Assembly (NCBI RefSeq): GCF_017654505.1
Contig: NC_054536.1
Coordinates: 11,457,794-11,521,793, forward strand
Source: Polyodon spathula
Lineage: Eukaryota; Chordata; Actinopteri; Acipenseriformes; Polyodontidae
DNA: 64,000 nucleotides
Reading direction: 5' to 3'
Below are positions 46,320 to 59,417 of this stretch, in pieces. The position numbers were made by a program, and so were the translations under genes. Position 1 is the stretch's first letter. Every line of letters begins with the position of its first letter. The notes under the pieces were generated by a model, which was not told the DNA's origin, searched no databases, and saw only the letters and a list, made by a program, of their open reading frames with translations.

Positions 46320-48380
46320 CTATTCGGCAGTTTTAGTCTCTGTCACATTTTTGTCTAAAACCCCTTTTCCTCCAGACTGCAATAATGGAAATGCTACCAA
46401 ATAATAAAATGAACACGGAAATGCTTGGTTATATCGCCAAAAGCATAGAGTACAAATCTAGGGAGGTTATGATGAAATTGTGAAATGCACAATTGAAATC
46501 TTACTTAGAATGCTGCATTTTGTATTTTCTTCTTTTCTTACATTTAAAGGTTCTTTTTTTTAAAAAAACAAACGGCTGTAGTGCTTTCCCAAAGGGTTGC
46601 ATAAAATCTTAAATGCACTAAAGTGCTTTTTTTATTATTTCAATGCGGCACTTTTTGTTCAGTTTTGAGCATAGGCATTAGTCTCGTGGGGATGTGGAGA
46701 GCAAACTGCAGGAAGCAATGTGTAACAAACCTCAGCGAGGAACAGAAGTGCCAGGACTGTGAAAGCCACTGTTTGATTAAATGAAGCACTGCAGCATTCC
46801 CGCTGGAAGTTTCTGTGATTGAAGATTGATTTGATTGAAGAAAAAAAAAAAACGCCAAAAAGCACTGGCTGGACCCCAGACCAGAAAATAGCAAAAGAAA
46901 GTGATGTGTACACAATTTTAACTGAGTGAAAACCCATGACTGATTTGCATTTTTTTTTAAAAAGCCAAGCAGACAATAAGTGTTAACCCGCTCCAAATGC
47001 AATTCATCATATTTTTCCAAACCACTGAACTAGGGACAGTGGAGCAGAAAAGTAACTGTTAAGTGCCTTACTGTGCACCGGCAACCACAGTAATTGACAC
47101 CTCCCTGAAGTCCACCACTGTGAGCCACATCTGGCACCCTATTTGCTTATGAACTATGCCAATACTAGATATTGAACTGAGTCAGCAGTAACTTTTCCAA
47201 TAGAATGATGTCTGTGTTTTAAACCAATCGTTTGTATTAAAGCATGTTCACAACAAAATCTGAAACAACACATTCATATGGTAAACTGAGAAAAACAAAC
47301 GCACTTACACAGCTAAGCAAGAAACTCACTGAAATTACTCATTTAAAAAATCAATTGATGCCTGTTAAGCCATTTGTGTATCTCAGTCACAACTAAGAAA
47401 CGCGCTAAGAGTAAAATTGACTTACAAATTGAATTAACTTACAGGATTTAAAATCACAAGTCTTACTTTTTCATATAAAAGCAGAAGCAACTGATCTTTA
47501 TGTAAATACAGCTACACGTAACCATTGTAATAAAGTGTGTCCAGCATAAAATACTTTATTTTCTTTAATAGTTTTAATGAAGATTAGTTGCTTATTAACA
47601 TGTTGCAATCTTGTCTGTATTTCCTGCTAGGAAAATGAAAAATAAAGGCTTGGCTGCTTTAAAAACCAATTTAGTTGTTTTACAGAAAAAAAAAAGTTAA
47701 TTAAATCAATTTTACTATTAACACATTTTTCAGTTGTGACAGACTCAAGTTCAGAACACATTTAGAAAGTGTCTAATTGTTAATTATTTTAGTGTTAAAC
47801 GGAACATGATTGTGGAACTATGCAGCTTGAAAAATGTAGTTTTAACAGCAAGTATAGCATGGTAAAATAATAGTAAATTACAAGTATTGTAATGTTGTTT
47901 AAATCTCTAGAGCTGTGGCAGAGTAAGTACAGTATCAAATCTAATAAAATTTACCTCCAAGCCAGAGCACTTAACTCAATTTCAAATGATAACCCAGTTT
48001 TATCCCAGAAAATAGATTGATTCAAAGCGTTAAGAAAATCTGTCTTGGAGACTAAATGTATTGTACAAAAACTGTTTAGTGTTCCCATACACTTGCATAG
48101 TGCATACATAACCTGCACACTACGATGTGTTATGCTATTGTTTGTATTTTGGTCTTATTTGCTACATGTTGGTTTTAATTCCTGGCTCACGTGGTTGAGC
48201 TATGCACAGGTGTCACTGCAATTTGCAGCTGTTAATGGAAACCCAACAGTCAACAATGTAGAGCTGCTGGAATTACATGGTCTGCCAATCTGAAAAAGTG
48301 AATAAAAAATGAAGTGAGAGATTAAAGGCAATTAAAGTACTAATAGCATATTTTAAACATTAAGAACACAATAGTATACC
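46320..48380. other. Unassigned AT-rich DNA
   Basis: No recognised gene or repeat; the overlapping frames at 46640-47020 contain no known motif. Confidence 0.45.
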
Positions 48381-48384
48381 CAGG

Positions 48385-48825
48385 TTGACCCGAGTCGGCA
48401 ACGACCCACCTCAGGATGTGGGTCGACACGCTTGTACCCGGGTTGAGCAAGACAAAATGCATGACGACCATTCATAAGCAAAACAAAATAACAAACAACC
48501 AAGCCTGCGTGAAGGATTCAAGGAGCATTTTTCTTTATTCTGTTTAGCCTTATTTTTGTGGATTGAGACACACCATGAGCCAGATTGTAGCAGGAATGAA
48601 GAAACACTTGCTCTAATCAACATTTGGGCTGATGATTCAATCCAGAGAAGCTTGGATGGACATGTTCCGCTGCTTCCGGGGCATTACTACGCATATTGTG
48701 TACTTGAGTCTGTCACACAGGTCGACCCTGCTTCTTCAAAAGCGGTATGAAATTGCATCGCCGACCCACGACACTGGGTCGCGACCTGGATAGAGCATGC
48801 CAGTGTGAAAGGGGCTTATGATTGC
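48385..48825 (+). mobile_element. Harbinger-like remnant with a SANT-type fragment
   Basis: Subterminal GC-rich inverted motifs flank the unit: 'ccaggttgacccgagtcggc' (48380-48399) against 'gacactgggtcgcgacctgg' (48768-48787, reverse orientation). The right edge 'gccagtgtgaaaggggct' fits the CTTTCACACTGGC type of terminus. Inside, the plus strand 48592-48660 encodes 'SRNEETLALINIWADDSIQ', matching the start of the Myb/SANT-like trihelix domain found in proteins carried by PIF/Harbinger elements. The left terminus is lost and the frame ends soon after, so this is an internally deleted, immobile copy. Confidence 0.5.
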
Positions 48826-48894
48826 CCTTGAAGTAGAACAAAACAAACAAATTGATTGGTTGATTCATTCAAATGAAAGAGATGTGTTGCCTTC

Positions 48895-49080
48895 CTTTAA
48901 GCAACAGGTCAACTGAATTCACGGTGCATAGCTCAATTTTGTGGAAAGCTACAACAGACAACCCTTGAAAAACCCTTGAAAATCTATAAACTTAGGGTAA
49001 AATAAAAATTGAATATTTATACACAGTCTCTTCACAACGATAAATGGTTTATAATTCATATTGTCTCACATTAAATTATT
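48895..49080. repeat. Direct repeat, copy 1
   Basis: 'aagcaacaggtcaactg', 'ggtgcatag[c/t]tca', 'aaacttagggtaa[a/g]at' and 'attgaatatttatacac' occur in the same order here and at 50130-50290, with several indels. The family is unknown. Confidence 0.8.
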
Positions 49081-50129
49081 TTTATTTCCTGTGTAAATCA
49101 GTGACCTTCATATCTCATCTGTTTTGAGGTTATAGCCTTTAGCATGTCACTTAAACATGATACATTATTAACAGCAAATACCTACATTCATATGTCGGTT
49201 ATTCTGTCAGTTATTAAGCTTGTTACAGTATGCTAACCTATATTCTTCCTCATCTTTTGTTATGTTCGGCTCCTAGTTGCTTTTTATTCATTTCCTTTTT
49301 TATTTGCTCTTTTCGGAATGCCGGTTTTCTTATTGTTCAGATGTCCTTTCTTAACCAGTGAGAACTTTTGGGGATTTCCAGGGAAAAAAAAAGGAGACAG
49401 GAATTTGCAATGACTCATCCAATAATTCATTATTTACAAAGAAAAGCCTCCATAGCAGACGGATGATATCCAGCTGCTTTTAAGTTCTGGCCTTTTAAGT
49501 TTCTTGTGGTAGCTTTTGCACTCCCACAAAGGAATTCTAATGCTTAAGCATCTAATCTCTATGCATAAGAATCTCCGATCCAGTCCAATCTTTTGCCATT
49601 TATTCTCACTTAATTAGTAACCCCAACAAAATTAAAATGGCGGATTGTATTACAGTATGCATGGTCTTCATGACTTCCAGCTTCTCAAGGACATAAAATC
49701 ACTTTTTAGATATTATCAATCTATTTGTAAGTGTGATTTTCTTGAACTTAATATGAGATTTAAAACAAGGGTCCATGCTGTTTATTCTCCATAAGGGACT
49801 CACATTTAAAATAGAAGCCTCTGAGGTTATGATATCTGAGGTCTAGTTATAAATTGTGTTGGATTCAGGCAATCTGTTTTCCAAGATGTTCAGTTCCAAA
49901 ACTGTGCCCCTGGGTCCAGAAGGATGGAAAGTTGCTCCTTACTGAAACATTATAGATCAGAAAGTAAGACTATATATGCAGTATTTACTACAGAATGTGC
50001 AATTGTGCAGTGTGCAATTTATTATCTAGACTGCTAGCTTTCAAGTAAAATTGCCAAGGGCAATAGTAATATTAACCCCAACAAGCCCAACTGGATTCAC
50101 ATTCTATACATGCAAATTTAGATTTTAGG

Positions 50130-50290
50130 CCTTTTAAGCAACAGGTCAACTGTAAAAGTGAATTGATGGTGCATAGTTCAGTTATGTGGACATTCCTTGA
50201 AAAGAGTGACATCTACAAACTTAGGGTAAGATAGAAATTGAATATTTATACACCATAAATGGTTTTTAATTCGTATTGTCTCACATAACA
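50130..50290. repeat. Direct repeat, copy 2
   Basis: Diverged copy of 48895-49080, about 1.2 kb downstream, same strand. It is about 25 bp shorter, mainly from a deletion before 'ataaatggtttttaatt'. Confidence 0.8.
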
Positions 50291-50460
50291 TTTTTAGTAG
50301 TCCGTAGTCCTAAATGAGACGTGAAGATTTAGTTTTATGATTTAGAGTGAACAGAATTAAAAAAAAATATATTGTATATATTTTTATATACATTCATTGA
50401 TGTTTGTGTGATTAAATACATAACCTTTATAGTAAAAAGCATATGGTTTAATTGTGTGTT

Positions 50461-50463
<3 letters not shown>

Positions 50464-50542
<79 letters not shown>
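50464..50542. repeat. (TA)n microsatellite
   Basis: About 79 bp of pure TA. Confidence 0.95.
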
Positions 50543-50545
<3 letters not shown>

Positions 50546-50703
50546 CATCCTGTATCTGACTGCAGTGGGACCAGAGTAAGGGCGGGCATGTAAAAAGTAA
50601 AATAAATTACTATATTCACACAATTATTGTTGTTTTGAGATTCAGCTTTTATTAGACAGCTCCCCTAAATCCCTTGTTTAGAAAGATACAGGTTATTAAT
50701 GCT

Positions 50704-50890
50704 TGTGACAGAATAGCCGTATACCATGTGGGTGTGTGCATTCGCTGCTGAGTGACAGGCAGGAGATCGAGATGGAGGTTGAAGTTGATACGCCCGGCAG
50801 GCAAACAGGATTTATTTACACATTGAACAGCTCACGTGACAACTGCAGCAATTGTAGCGCATGTAGCACGTACAACGCAGTTTACAGAAT
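50704..50890 (-). mobile_element. LTR-like fragment
   Basis: Starts TGTGACAGAATAGCC and has a minus-strand poly(A)-like signal at 'atttattta' (about 50810), the layout of the 3' part of a minus-oriented LTR. The other end is not identifiable. Confidence 0.35.
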
Positions 50891-51830
50891 ATTTGGTGGG
50901 ATCTACAATCTCAGAACTAATCTTCTTTATTCAAAATAAACTAATGTTGCTGAAGAGCTCTTTTCATGGCAGACAAACCTTAGGAATATCACCATATATA
51001 AATATAAATCAGAATTAAACCACAAATATATTTGTGCGTATGTTCCCGTATTTACTATTATTTGTAGTTTTATATTGAAAAACCTGAAACCATGGGTGAA
51101 AGTGGTCAATGATGATTTTGACTGGCCGGGGATCTGGGTCCACCTAGGCCTCCCGAAGTTCTGGGGCTGTATATGCTCTCAGATGCCTTCTGAGGCATTT
51201 TGGATCACTTTCACAAGAACACTTAAATTTGACTTTGTAGAAAAAGAAATTCACATGAAGCTTGTTACAAACATTGTTTTGAAATGCAATGTTTTCTCCA
51301 GGACTTACTGACTGAGGGCCAATTTGGTCCCCTACCAACATTTTAGGGGAATATTTTATTTAGTGAAGGAGTCAATATGATTTATGTTTTATAATTCAGC
51401 ACAACCACAGTATTTGTAAACTGACCTTGTGTTTCTGAAGAACAAAAAAAAAAAAAAATTTAAAACAACATTTTTATTTAGTCAGTAAGAATTAGGTCTT
51501 TTGAAATGACCTTGTTAAAAAAATAAATAAACAAAAAACTTGCTAGAAACACAAGCCACTTTTTTACAGCTGTTGTGCAGAAGATTCTTTCCTTTTCATT
51601 TTGTCAGGGCCTTTCCATAGTCAAACTCCAGTTGAGGTCTCTGTACTCTTAAGACAAGGATGCAGTCTGTCACTTGACAGTTTATCCCTGAGCGCTGTCT
51701 TCAACACACTTTGAACCCTGAACCCCCTGTCCAACAAGACTTAAATGTTTTTTTAAGCACACACATATATTTCCAAATTAAGTTCAATAAATAAAAACAA
51801 AGATAAAGTTACAATGTGTTTATCTGCTAT
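50891..51830. other. Unassigned DNA
   Basis: No recognised feature. The frame at 51075-51311 has no family motif or splice context. Confidence 0.45.
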
Positions 51831-51835
51831 ATGCT

Positions 51836-52523
51836 TGTAACAGAGAAGATCTGTGCTGGCTATCTGGCGCATGCACCATCCTGCAGGGGGAGGTCAAGAA
51901 CCTTGAAAGATCCTCCTGTCAATCATGGCAGTGACACAGAGTGGTTGGGTGAGGGTGTGTTGTCTTTCCCTCTCTCTGAGTGGTCGAGAGTTGGGACTTG
52001 GGGGATATCTCGACCTATAAGAACTACGCTCCGTTATTCATTCAGGTGGCCATGACAGAGGAAACCCAGTGTCGCTGGATTCAAAAGCCAGTGTAAATAA
52101 AACTGAGAGAAAAATAATTGTTACGCACCCAAGGGGGACGTGTGTCGTTAGCTGGGGGAACCTTGGCCACTCCAATGCATAGTGAGGGAATACAAGAGAG
52201 TAGGTTGGTGACCCGATCTGACCAGTTTAGTGGCGGTGGTGGACTTTGTATAAGCAGCACCTTTTGTTTATAGTTATATTACTGTGTTTAATTTTCCCTT
52301 TTCTTTTGCTGTTTGTTTTCATTATTATTTCTGAGCACCTGTGTGAGCCGCATAAAACAAATTCAACCCCTTTACCATCGTTGGTATTGGGGAGAGCAGA
52401 ACCAGTGCCATCTGGAGGATAAAAAAAGAAAAGAATAATAAAACTGGGCACCAGAGCAGTGTTTCAATTACAACTATTCAGTGTATATTCAGTGTATTCA
52501 GTGAATACTCACACCCTTCCACA
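51836..52523 (+). mobile_element. Solo LTR, family B copy 2
   Basis: Begins TGTAACAGAG and ends CCTTCCACA, flanked by the exact 5-bp duplication ATGCT (51831-51835 and 52524-52528). It matches the reverse complement of 28159-28948, including 'agatctgtgctg' at the start and 'agcagcacctttt' mid-way. Contains a TATA-like 'cctataagaac' near 52013 and 'aataataaaactgggc' near the 3' end. Length 688 bp; no internal coding region. Confidence 0.88.
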
Positions 52524-52807
52524 ATGCTCCAAAAGGATAATTACCACACAATCTGTATTGTTAATATGTGAAGTAACATTAGTTAAAATAAATAAATAAA
52601 TAAAATGTCATGCATCATAAGCCTGAAAAATGATATATTGGTGCACATTATTCATATAAAGATAAACTTTAAAGTTTAAAGTGTTTTTAAAATATGGAGC
52701 TGGAGCTGTGGTTTTCGTTTCATGACTTTTATTGCACTTTAACAGTAAGTATACACGTCAAACTAAACAACAAATAGTACACATTTCTCACATTGCTCAC
52801 TCTTGCA

Positions 52808-52809
<2 letters not shown>

Positions 52810-52884
<75 letters not shown>
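52810..52884. repeat. (TC)n microsatellite
   Basis: About 75 bp of uninterrupted TC. Confidence 0.97.
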
Positions 52885-52886
<2 letters not shown>

Positions 52887-53059
52887 GTTCAAAAGTAATC
52901 GATTACCGTTTGACAGTTCAGGCATAACTAATGAGGCGGTTTTGGTCTTGCAAACAGATACGTTTAGATTGTGCCTTACTGTGTTTCGTTGCCCGGAGGA
53001 GCAACCTCAAGAACAGCATTTCACTCCGAGGTAGATTTGTTTGGACACCCGACTGTAAA

Positions 53060-53091
<32 letters not shown>

Positions 53092-54430
53092 GTTTTTTTA
53101 GAAAAACAAACTTGGCAACACATGTTGTTGCTGTCCTCATAAAAAGTTGTGTTTCCGCAGCCATGCAAGATGAAAATGGCGCTTGCATTAATCACAGCAC
53201 AAGCCGTTACACTGCATTGGAAGTGTGAGTTTGGCTGGGGTATCTGAATAGGAGTGCTCCTGTGTTGATAGAGCTTCAAAAGTAGGAGGATTCGCTCTGT
53301 GTCAGCACTTTGCACCCACCCAGCTCTCCCATCATTTATACACAAATAATATGAATGGACCTGGAAAAAGCCGTTTTGACGGAATACCATCTAAAGACAA
53401 AACACTTTCACCCATGCAAACCTAACTTGAATACATTTTAACTCATACAAACTCATACAAATACACATAGTGCTGGGTGTTTTGATGTGTATTAATAACT
53501 TTTGTTAATATACTTTTATTATATGAAAATACCCCCCCCACACCCCCAACCAGGGGGGCCGCTTTAAGTGGAGACATTTTTTTTGTTTGTTTTTTAATGC
53601 TGCACGCAGCATCCCCAGCCAATTCAGACATCCCGGTCAGCCTACCTGCTCTATTGCTTGCCTATTAACGTGCCTCAGCTGCATACATCCACGCAAAAAC
53701 CAGTGACAGGGTCCTCCTTGTCATAACTGTTCTTAGTCATTTCCTTATCTAAACAAAATTATATTAATTAACAAAGCCTACAAAATACTTCATCAGTGGT
53801 ACTAAAGATATAAATAGCAGGTATGAAAAAAATGCATTTCCAGTAAAAGGTAATGTTCTTGTTTTATAACATTATGGGGTAGTAAACTCACCTGAATTGT
53901 ACTGTATCACTACACGTCTACAAAATAATTCTCCTGGACATTGACAAGATGTTTGATCTTTGTAGCTGAATAATTTTATGATTGGGATTTAGGTTGACAT
54001 GTATTTCATGCCCCAGATAATATTTTGTACACTTCAGAAGATTTGACTTCTCTATAAATATGTATTTTCTGTTTCTATGTTGTTACAATATTGCTGTTTC
54101 TGTCCTTGTAGTTTAATTGAGTGAATTGCTGTGCCAAAAGTGTGAAGTTTAATAACAATATTTCCATATTACAGTGCTTTCAAGTGCTCTGCAGTTTGTA
54201 AGCATTATTTGAAGGTAGAGGTTTTTTTTTTCTTTGTACCCAGCCCATGTAGCATAGGGAAGCAAGTGCAGAACTGTATTTCTCCCCTTAAAATGTATAG
54301 TGTTACATTATTACTGTACTGTGCTGTGTGCACTGAATATGGGAAGGATTTTATTGTGAAGCCAATAAGGACTACTTACACATGGAACACCATAGGCAGG
54401 ATTGTTTGTGTTGAAGAGTGTTCACCACTG
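52885..54430. other. Unassigned DNA with a (GTT)n tract
   Basis: Contains (GTT)n at 53061-53090 and a C-rich run at 53532-53560. No gene recognised. Confidence 0.45.
53061..53090. repeat. (GTT)n microsatellite
   Basis: Ten trinucleotide units. Confidence 0.95.
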
Positions 54431-54814
54431 TTAGCTAAAACAAAGGGAGTAAAATACACTGTTGGTGTTAGAAGATGCAGTTCTATATGCCCCAGAACTG
54501 AATTCAAGTGCAGAGGAAAAGAGTCCACCACTGACCAGACCACAGCCAGCTGCTCGCATTGACTTAAGAGCTGTCTGGAACAGTGAAGGAGGGTCTGCCA
54601 CTTGAATTGATTGCCATGGCCAGTTAGGGACACCACAAAGCTGGCACAAAGTTGTCTCAGGGGGAGGAGCCAACACTACTGCATCACAGTTCCAGCAACG
54701 AACAAAGGTGAAAGGAGGTCTGCCATTCCCAGAGGTCCAGCCAGCATTATGCTCCCTGGTTCTGGCCGTAATGCAGAGAACACCCTGCAGACGGGGAGCA
54801 GCTGCAACAACCAT
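54431..54814 (-). pseudogene. Open frame with zinc-ribbon-like cysteines, unassigned
   Basis: A minus-strand frame of 127 codons in a locally less AT-rich patch. It contains 'CWNC' and, 14 residues on, 'CQLC', a C-x2-C...C-x2-C arrangement like a zinc ribbon or degenerate knuckle. No catalytic motif, splice site or flanking repeat was recognised. It could be a retroelement gag-derived fragment, a host exon, or a chance frame in a GC-richer stretch. I do not assign a function. Confidence 0.2.
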
Positions 54815-57475
54815 TGATAGACCTACAGTACCTTTACAGTGCCACTGCTATTTATGTTTAGTCAGAAAGCAATACAAATTTAGAAGAATGTGCTTAATCA
54901 CACCGCTTGCTTTGTGTAACTTCTGCCTTGCCTGCCTTGTCCTATCCTGTCACCCATCTTTGCCATATATTTTGGTCCGATATATAGTCACCTCTGTGCC
55001 TCAATAATAAACCACTATCATTATATAGAAGAAAACAAGGAAAAGTGCTTCAGAATGTTTACTAATAAAAAGTAGGGTAACTGGATTACTAGAGCCAATT
55101 ATTTATTCTTATGGAACACTAGAGCTTATTTATGTGAGTTTCGTTTTTTGTTACCTCAAATGACTTCAAAATACATGACGTAATCAGGTATCTCCACTAA
55201 TTGGCTTTTTACAGAAAGCAACACAGTGGTGCTTTGGTTGGTTCAACTTTACCTAAGAAAAATGAAAATGTAACAAACTGTAGTGCCTATGACCAAATAA
55301 AGTATTTAACAAGTTGTCTTGTATTTTATGATGTGTATAATGCTACTTCAGATGTATTACAGTATGTTCTATCCATACAAAGAACTGCATTGTCATTTGT
55401 AGACCAGTAGCCCATCATCATGCCAGCATTCTGCAGTCTGCAGTCTTGTATCCTTGCACATATAAGGCTAAGCTGTGTGATGAGCTGGCTTGATACATTT
55501 AGTATTGGTTTGAAAATTATAGGTTTCACTCAAACAAAACATTTATTTTTTAATTATAATGTATACCTGTGTGAATGAATTATTTCCAAACTGATTTATT
55601 CTCAAATCTATTCACAAGCTATATTTTGATACTGTCCATATTTTACAGATATGGTTTCTGTACTTCTCAATATAAGCTCTTGTGTCGGGTTGTTAACTAT
55701 AATGGAAAAAAAACAAATGCTTATTTTCTTATTACTGAAAAATCACAGAGGATGCACAGACAGTAAAAGTTACAAAGCTGGTGATTAGGTCATGCCAACT
55801 CTAACTAAATTGTATCATCATCCAGAGTTTGCTCTGTTCAAAATCATAACATGGGAGATATGGAAGGACGCAATGCAAGTTTTTAGGGTTTATCATAATT
55901 AAGCCCGGAGTAGAATATGTTCCAATGGTATTTTTAAACCTTTCTCCAAAGGTATGATATACCATAGTGCTCTTCTTTTTTCAACTGCATTATTCAATTC
56001 AATAATATTCCATTCAAAAATGATTTATCAAATATGAGCTGTGCAGTTAAATAAATAATAATAACATTATGAAATCTTGTTAAAAAATATTCTTCATGTG
56101 TAAAGTGCTGTGACCCAATTTCTTCAATGCAGTCACTAAGCTTGTGTCATTTTTATTAAACCCTGCCTGTGAATGCTGCAGTTTTCAAAGTAAAGCAGAC
56201 TAAAACTGACAGGTCTTCTTGAAGATTTAAGGAGCTAGCGATGATTGGAATTCCCAAAGATGTATGTGGTTTGACAATGTCACCATTTGATGAAGGGGTA
56301 GAGAGACGAATATAATTTTGATAAAGAATAACCTAGTTTTATAGACACTGGGGTTACCAAAAAAATGTGAAGGTGAAATTTCATATACTTCAGTTTCCAA
56401 TATGAATTGTATTTTCTTGAATAGATTCAGAAATAATTAAAGTAACAGTGGTTATATCATATCACAGATAAAAACAATTTACTCATATATCCTGCAAGCA
56501 GTTAATTAGGTATTAACACGTTAATCTCCATTTTAGTTTAAAGGAATAATTTGTGTTGTGTAATGATAATTACGTAACTTTACCATGAAGACTGTTGATT
56601 CCAAAAAAAGGTAACATTTTGAGAAAAGCAAATCAGATTTCAGATGTGCTATAAAAAATAAATATTATTATTATTATTATTATTACTAGCAATGACAAAC
56701 ATCACAATCAATTAGAAAACAATGCTGCACAGATGCTAGTGATATTGTTATGTGTAAGTATTATAATATTACCACTGTGCTACAGTTCAAACAATGGCTC
56801 ATACCGCAGTAGAATATATTTTATTGCAAAACCTGAAGCTGTCTGTCAATGAACTAAACAATCAAACGCACAATACATGTTCTGAAAGGACTGCAGCTTT
56901 TTTTTTTTTTTTTTTTTTTTAAGTTACAGAACTTGAGTTTGATTGATATTCATAAAGCTATTTGAGACTACTGTTAAGAGTGCTGGTTTTATGGCTTTTC
57001 GCTTACTCATAGATGTCACATCCTAAAATATATGAACATAATTAAGATATTTTATATAACATCATGTAAAAGATGATACAAATTAATATTGCAAAAGTCA
57101 TGTCAGATTTCGAAAATGTCACATTTTTCAATTTTTGTTAGTTTTGTATATGGAAAACTACAAAGCAGTATCTAATTCAATATGTTAACATAACATTTTT
57201 CAGCAGGTTTCATTCAACTTTATGTAGCAAAATCAGTTAATTTTAATGGGTGATGCAAAACTTTTGTCCATAGCTGTAGATTTCTTTTTTTCAAAAAATA
57301 ATTCACACGGTTCATCATTTGCAAACCATATAATTCAGACAAAAAGGTACCGGGTCTGGGATCCAGTGTGATCTGACACAAATTAACCCCTGTGAACCAT
57401 TTATAACTGTTACATGTTTCATTTAGCTCTTTAACCTAAATGTAACATGGAAGTACCACAAGAAGAGGTATTTAC

Positions 57476-57478
<3 letters not shown>
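54815..57478. other. Unassigned AT-rich DNA
   Basis: Only a short (ATT)n run near 56662-56684 and a poly-T run at 56900-56920 stand out. Confidence 0.45.

Positions 57479-57566
<88 letters not shown>
57479..57566. repeat. (TA)n(CA)n microsatellite
   Basis: About 77 bp of TA followed by a short CA run. Confidence 0.95.
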
Positions 57567-59356
57567 TTTATAGATAAAATCCACTGTCTGCCTTTATGTA
57601 TAACCCCCTTTGTCTTTAAAAGTTAATCTATTCAGGCATGGACAGCATACAGTAGCTTGTATGTATAATGTTGCAAAGCTGACAGTGTGAAATCAGTGGT
57701 ACTAAATACCAATTACCAATGATAAACTGTGTAGAATAAATTCATCCTGGACTGTTTAAGAGCCTTATAACATAATATTGATTTACAAAGTGGTCTTTCT
57801 GGGACCTGTGTGTTTAATTGAATCTTAAGCTAAATCCATGAGTACAGAAGGAAAATAAAGAGTTTAATGTCTTTAGGAAAACAGACTTGATTACTGCAGC
57901 ATTTTGGGACATTGTGCGTGTACTGCATAATAGTGTTCAATGAAAGGCTTAGTTGCCTCTCATTGTGTAAATCATTTTAGATCAAAGTGTTACTACGTTT
58001 AAAATATCAGCACTAGGTGTTCTCTATATAAACAATACCAGTTTATCAGAATAGGAAAGTATTTTTTAATGTAAGTAATACCATGCTTCTATTTGTATCT
58101 GGAACCACTAATGCATCTTCATTGAAAATTCATGACATACAGCATAGCATTGATATAATAGCATTACTGTCACAGGGTAATGTATTTAGGTGATATTTAT
58201 AGACCGTTTTCAATATAAATGAAGCTACAATATAATTTTGTACCAAAGCAATTACCAGCAAACCTTCAAGCACCACTGGACTATGCAGTGGAACCATATC
58301 CTCTACAAGTAAGTGTCGTAATAAAGGTTATTTTTGTTTGTAAGTCTAGTTGGGTATCATTTCTAATGGGGAATATCACACAGTAATACAATCCATTGAA
58401 CCATTGCTGTCCAATTTGTGCGCATGCAAAGAGTCCTTGGAGAAGGAAAATTCTGATGTCAAAATGGCAAAACACTCCACAAGACCTGGGTTGAGCGTGA
58501 ATGCGTATCTATTCAGCACTATTGGCAATCTGACCTCTTAAGGAGAAGCTCCCGTATTTTAACAACTGAATTGTGTAAACACTGTTTATCATGATGTCCT
58601 TTAGGTTCTTGATTTCCTCCTTTACTGCTGTGATATTGAAATAACTGTCTGGAAATAACATGTTAATGTCAAGGCAATTTGGAGTTCCATTTCTCTTTTT
58701 GCATGTCTGATATATTTTTAACCTGAGCAAGCACTTCCTTGTACTCTTTGTTTTGCTGTACAATTCTCTTTTTTTTTCCTATGGTCGATAAATCTTTTTC
58801 CTGATGCTTTGCTTGGATCTATTAAGTCATTTCGCTGACTGTTTGTTTAGCTTGGGGCGAGATTAAAATCTCCTTTTTTTAACCTCCACTCGAAGACAAA
58901 TGGATTCTGAAGTCAATTGGTATGCCAAACCTTATCTCCTCCTGGCTAACGAACAATAACGTGTGTCAGGTTCTTCCTTTTCTTTAATAAGCCAGACAAA
59001 GTCCTTAGATTTCCACTGCCAGCCAATGCTCTGCTGCCATTCCCTAAATAATCATGCAGCTGGCAGGTGCGTCTCACTTGTCCAGCATGTCCTGCCATTT
59101 ATTCAACACACTTTATTTCCACACAAAAACAACAAGCACAACAAAAATATTATGGCAGGATTTTTTTTCAAAATGACTTGACATTTAAATTAGTGTAGGA
59201 AAACATTATTCAGAGAGTAAGAGCCAGTTATATAAATAATATAAATAATTAAACTTAAACAGCAGACAGGTAGGTAGACAGAACAGGTAGAAATAAACAT
59301 TACTTATTTTTTCAATCACTGCTATTAGTAGATCATTCCTCAGTCTACAATGGTTA

Positions 59357-59360
<4 letters not shown>
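57567..59360. other. Unassigned DNA
   Basis: A minus-strand frame at 58509-58763 and neighbouring text to 58980 are moderately open but match nothing I know. Confidence 0.4.

Positions 59361-59412
<52 letters not shown>
59361..59412. repeat. (GA)n microsatellite
   Basis: About 52 bp of uninterrupted GA. Confidence 0.97.

Positions 59413-59417
<5 letters not shown>

Larger units (their letters stand above)
48826..50460. other. Unassigned DNA with a diverged direct repeat
   Basis: A 160-190 bp segment at 48895-49080 recurs at 50130-50290 (see the two repeat entries). Between them, 49260-49760 lacks transposon motifs and may be conserved noncoding sequence, judged by composition only. Confidence 0.4.

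Noticed and set aside
52732..53034. 100-codon frame with Leu-Ser repeats
   Set aside because: It is driven by the (TC)n microsatellite.
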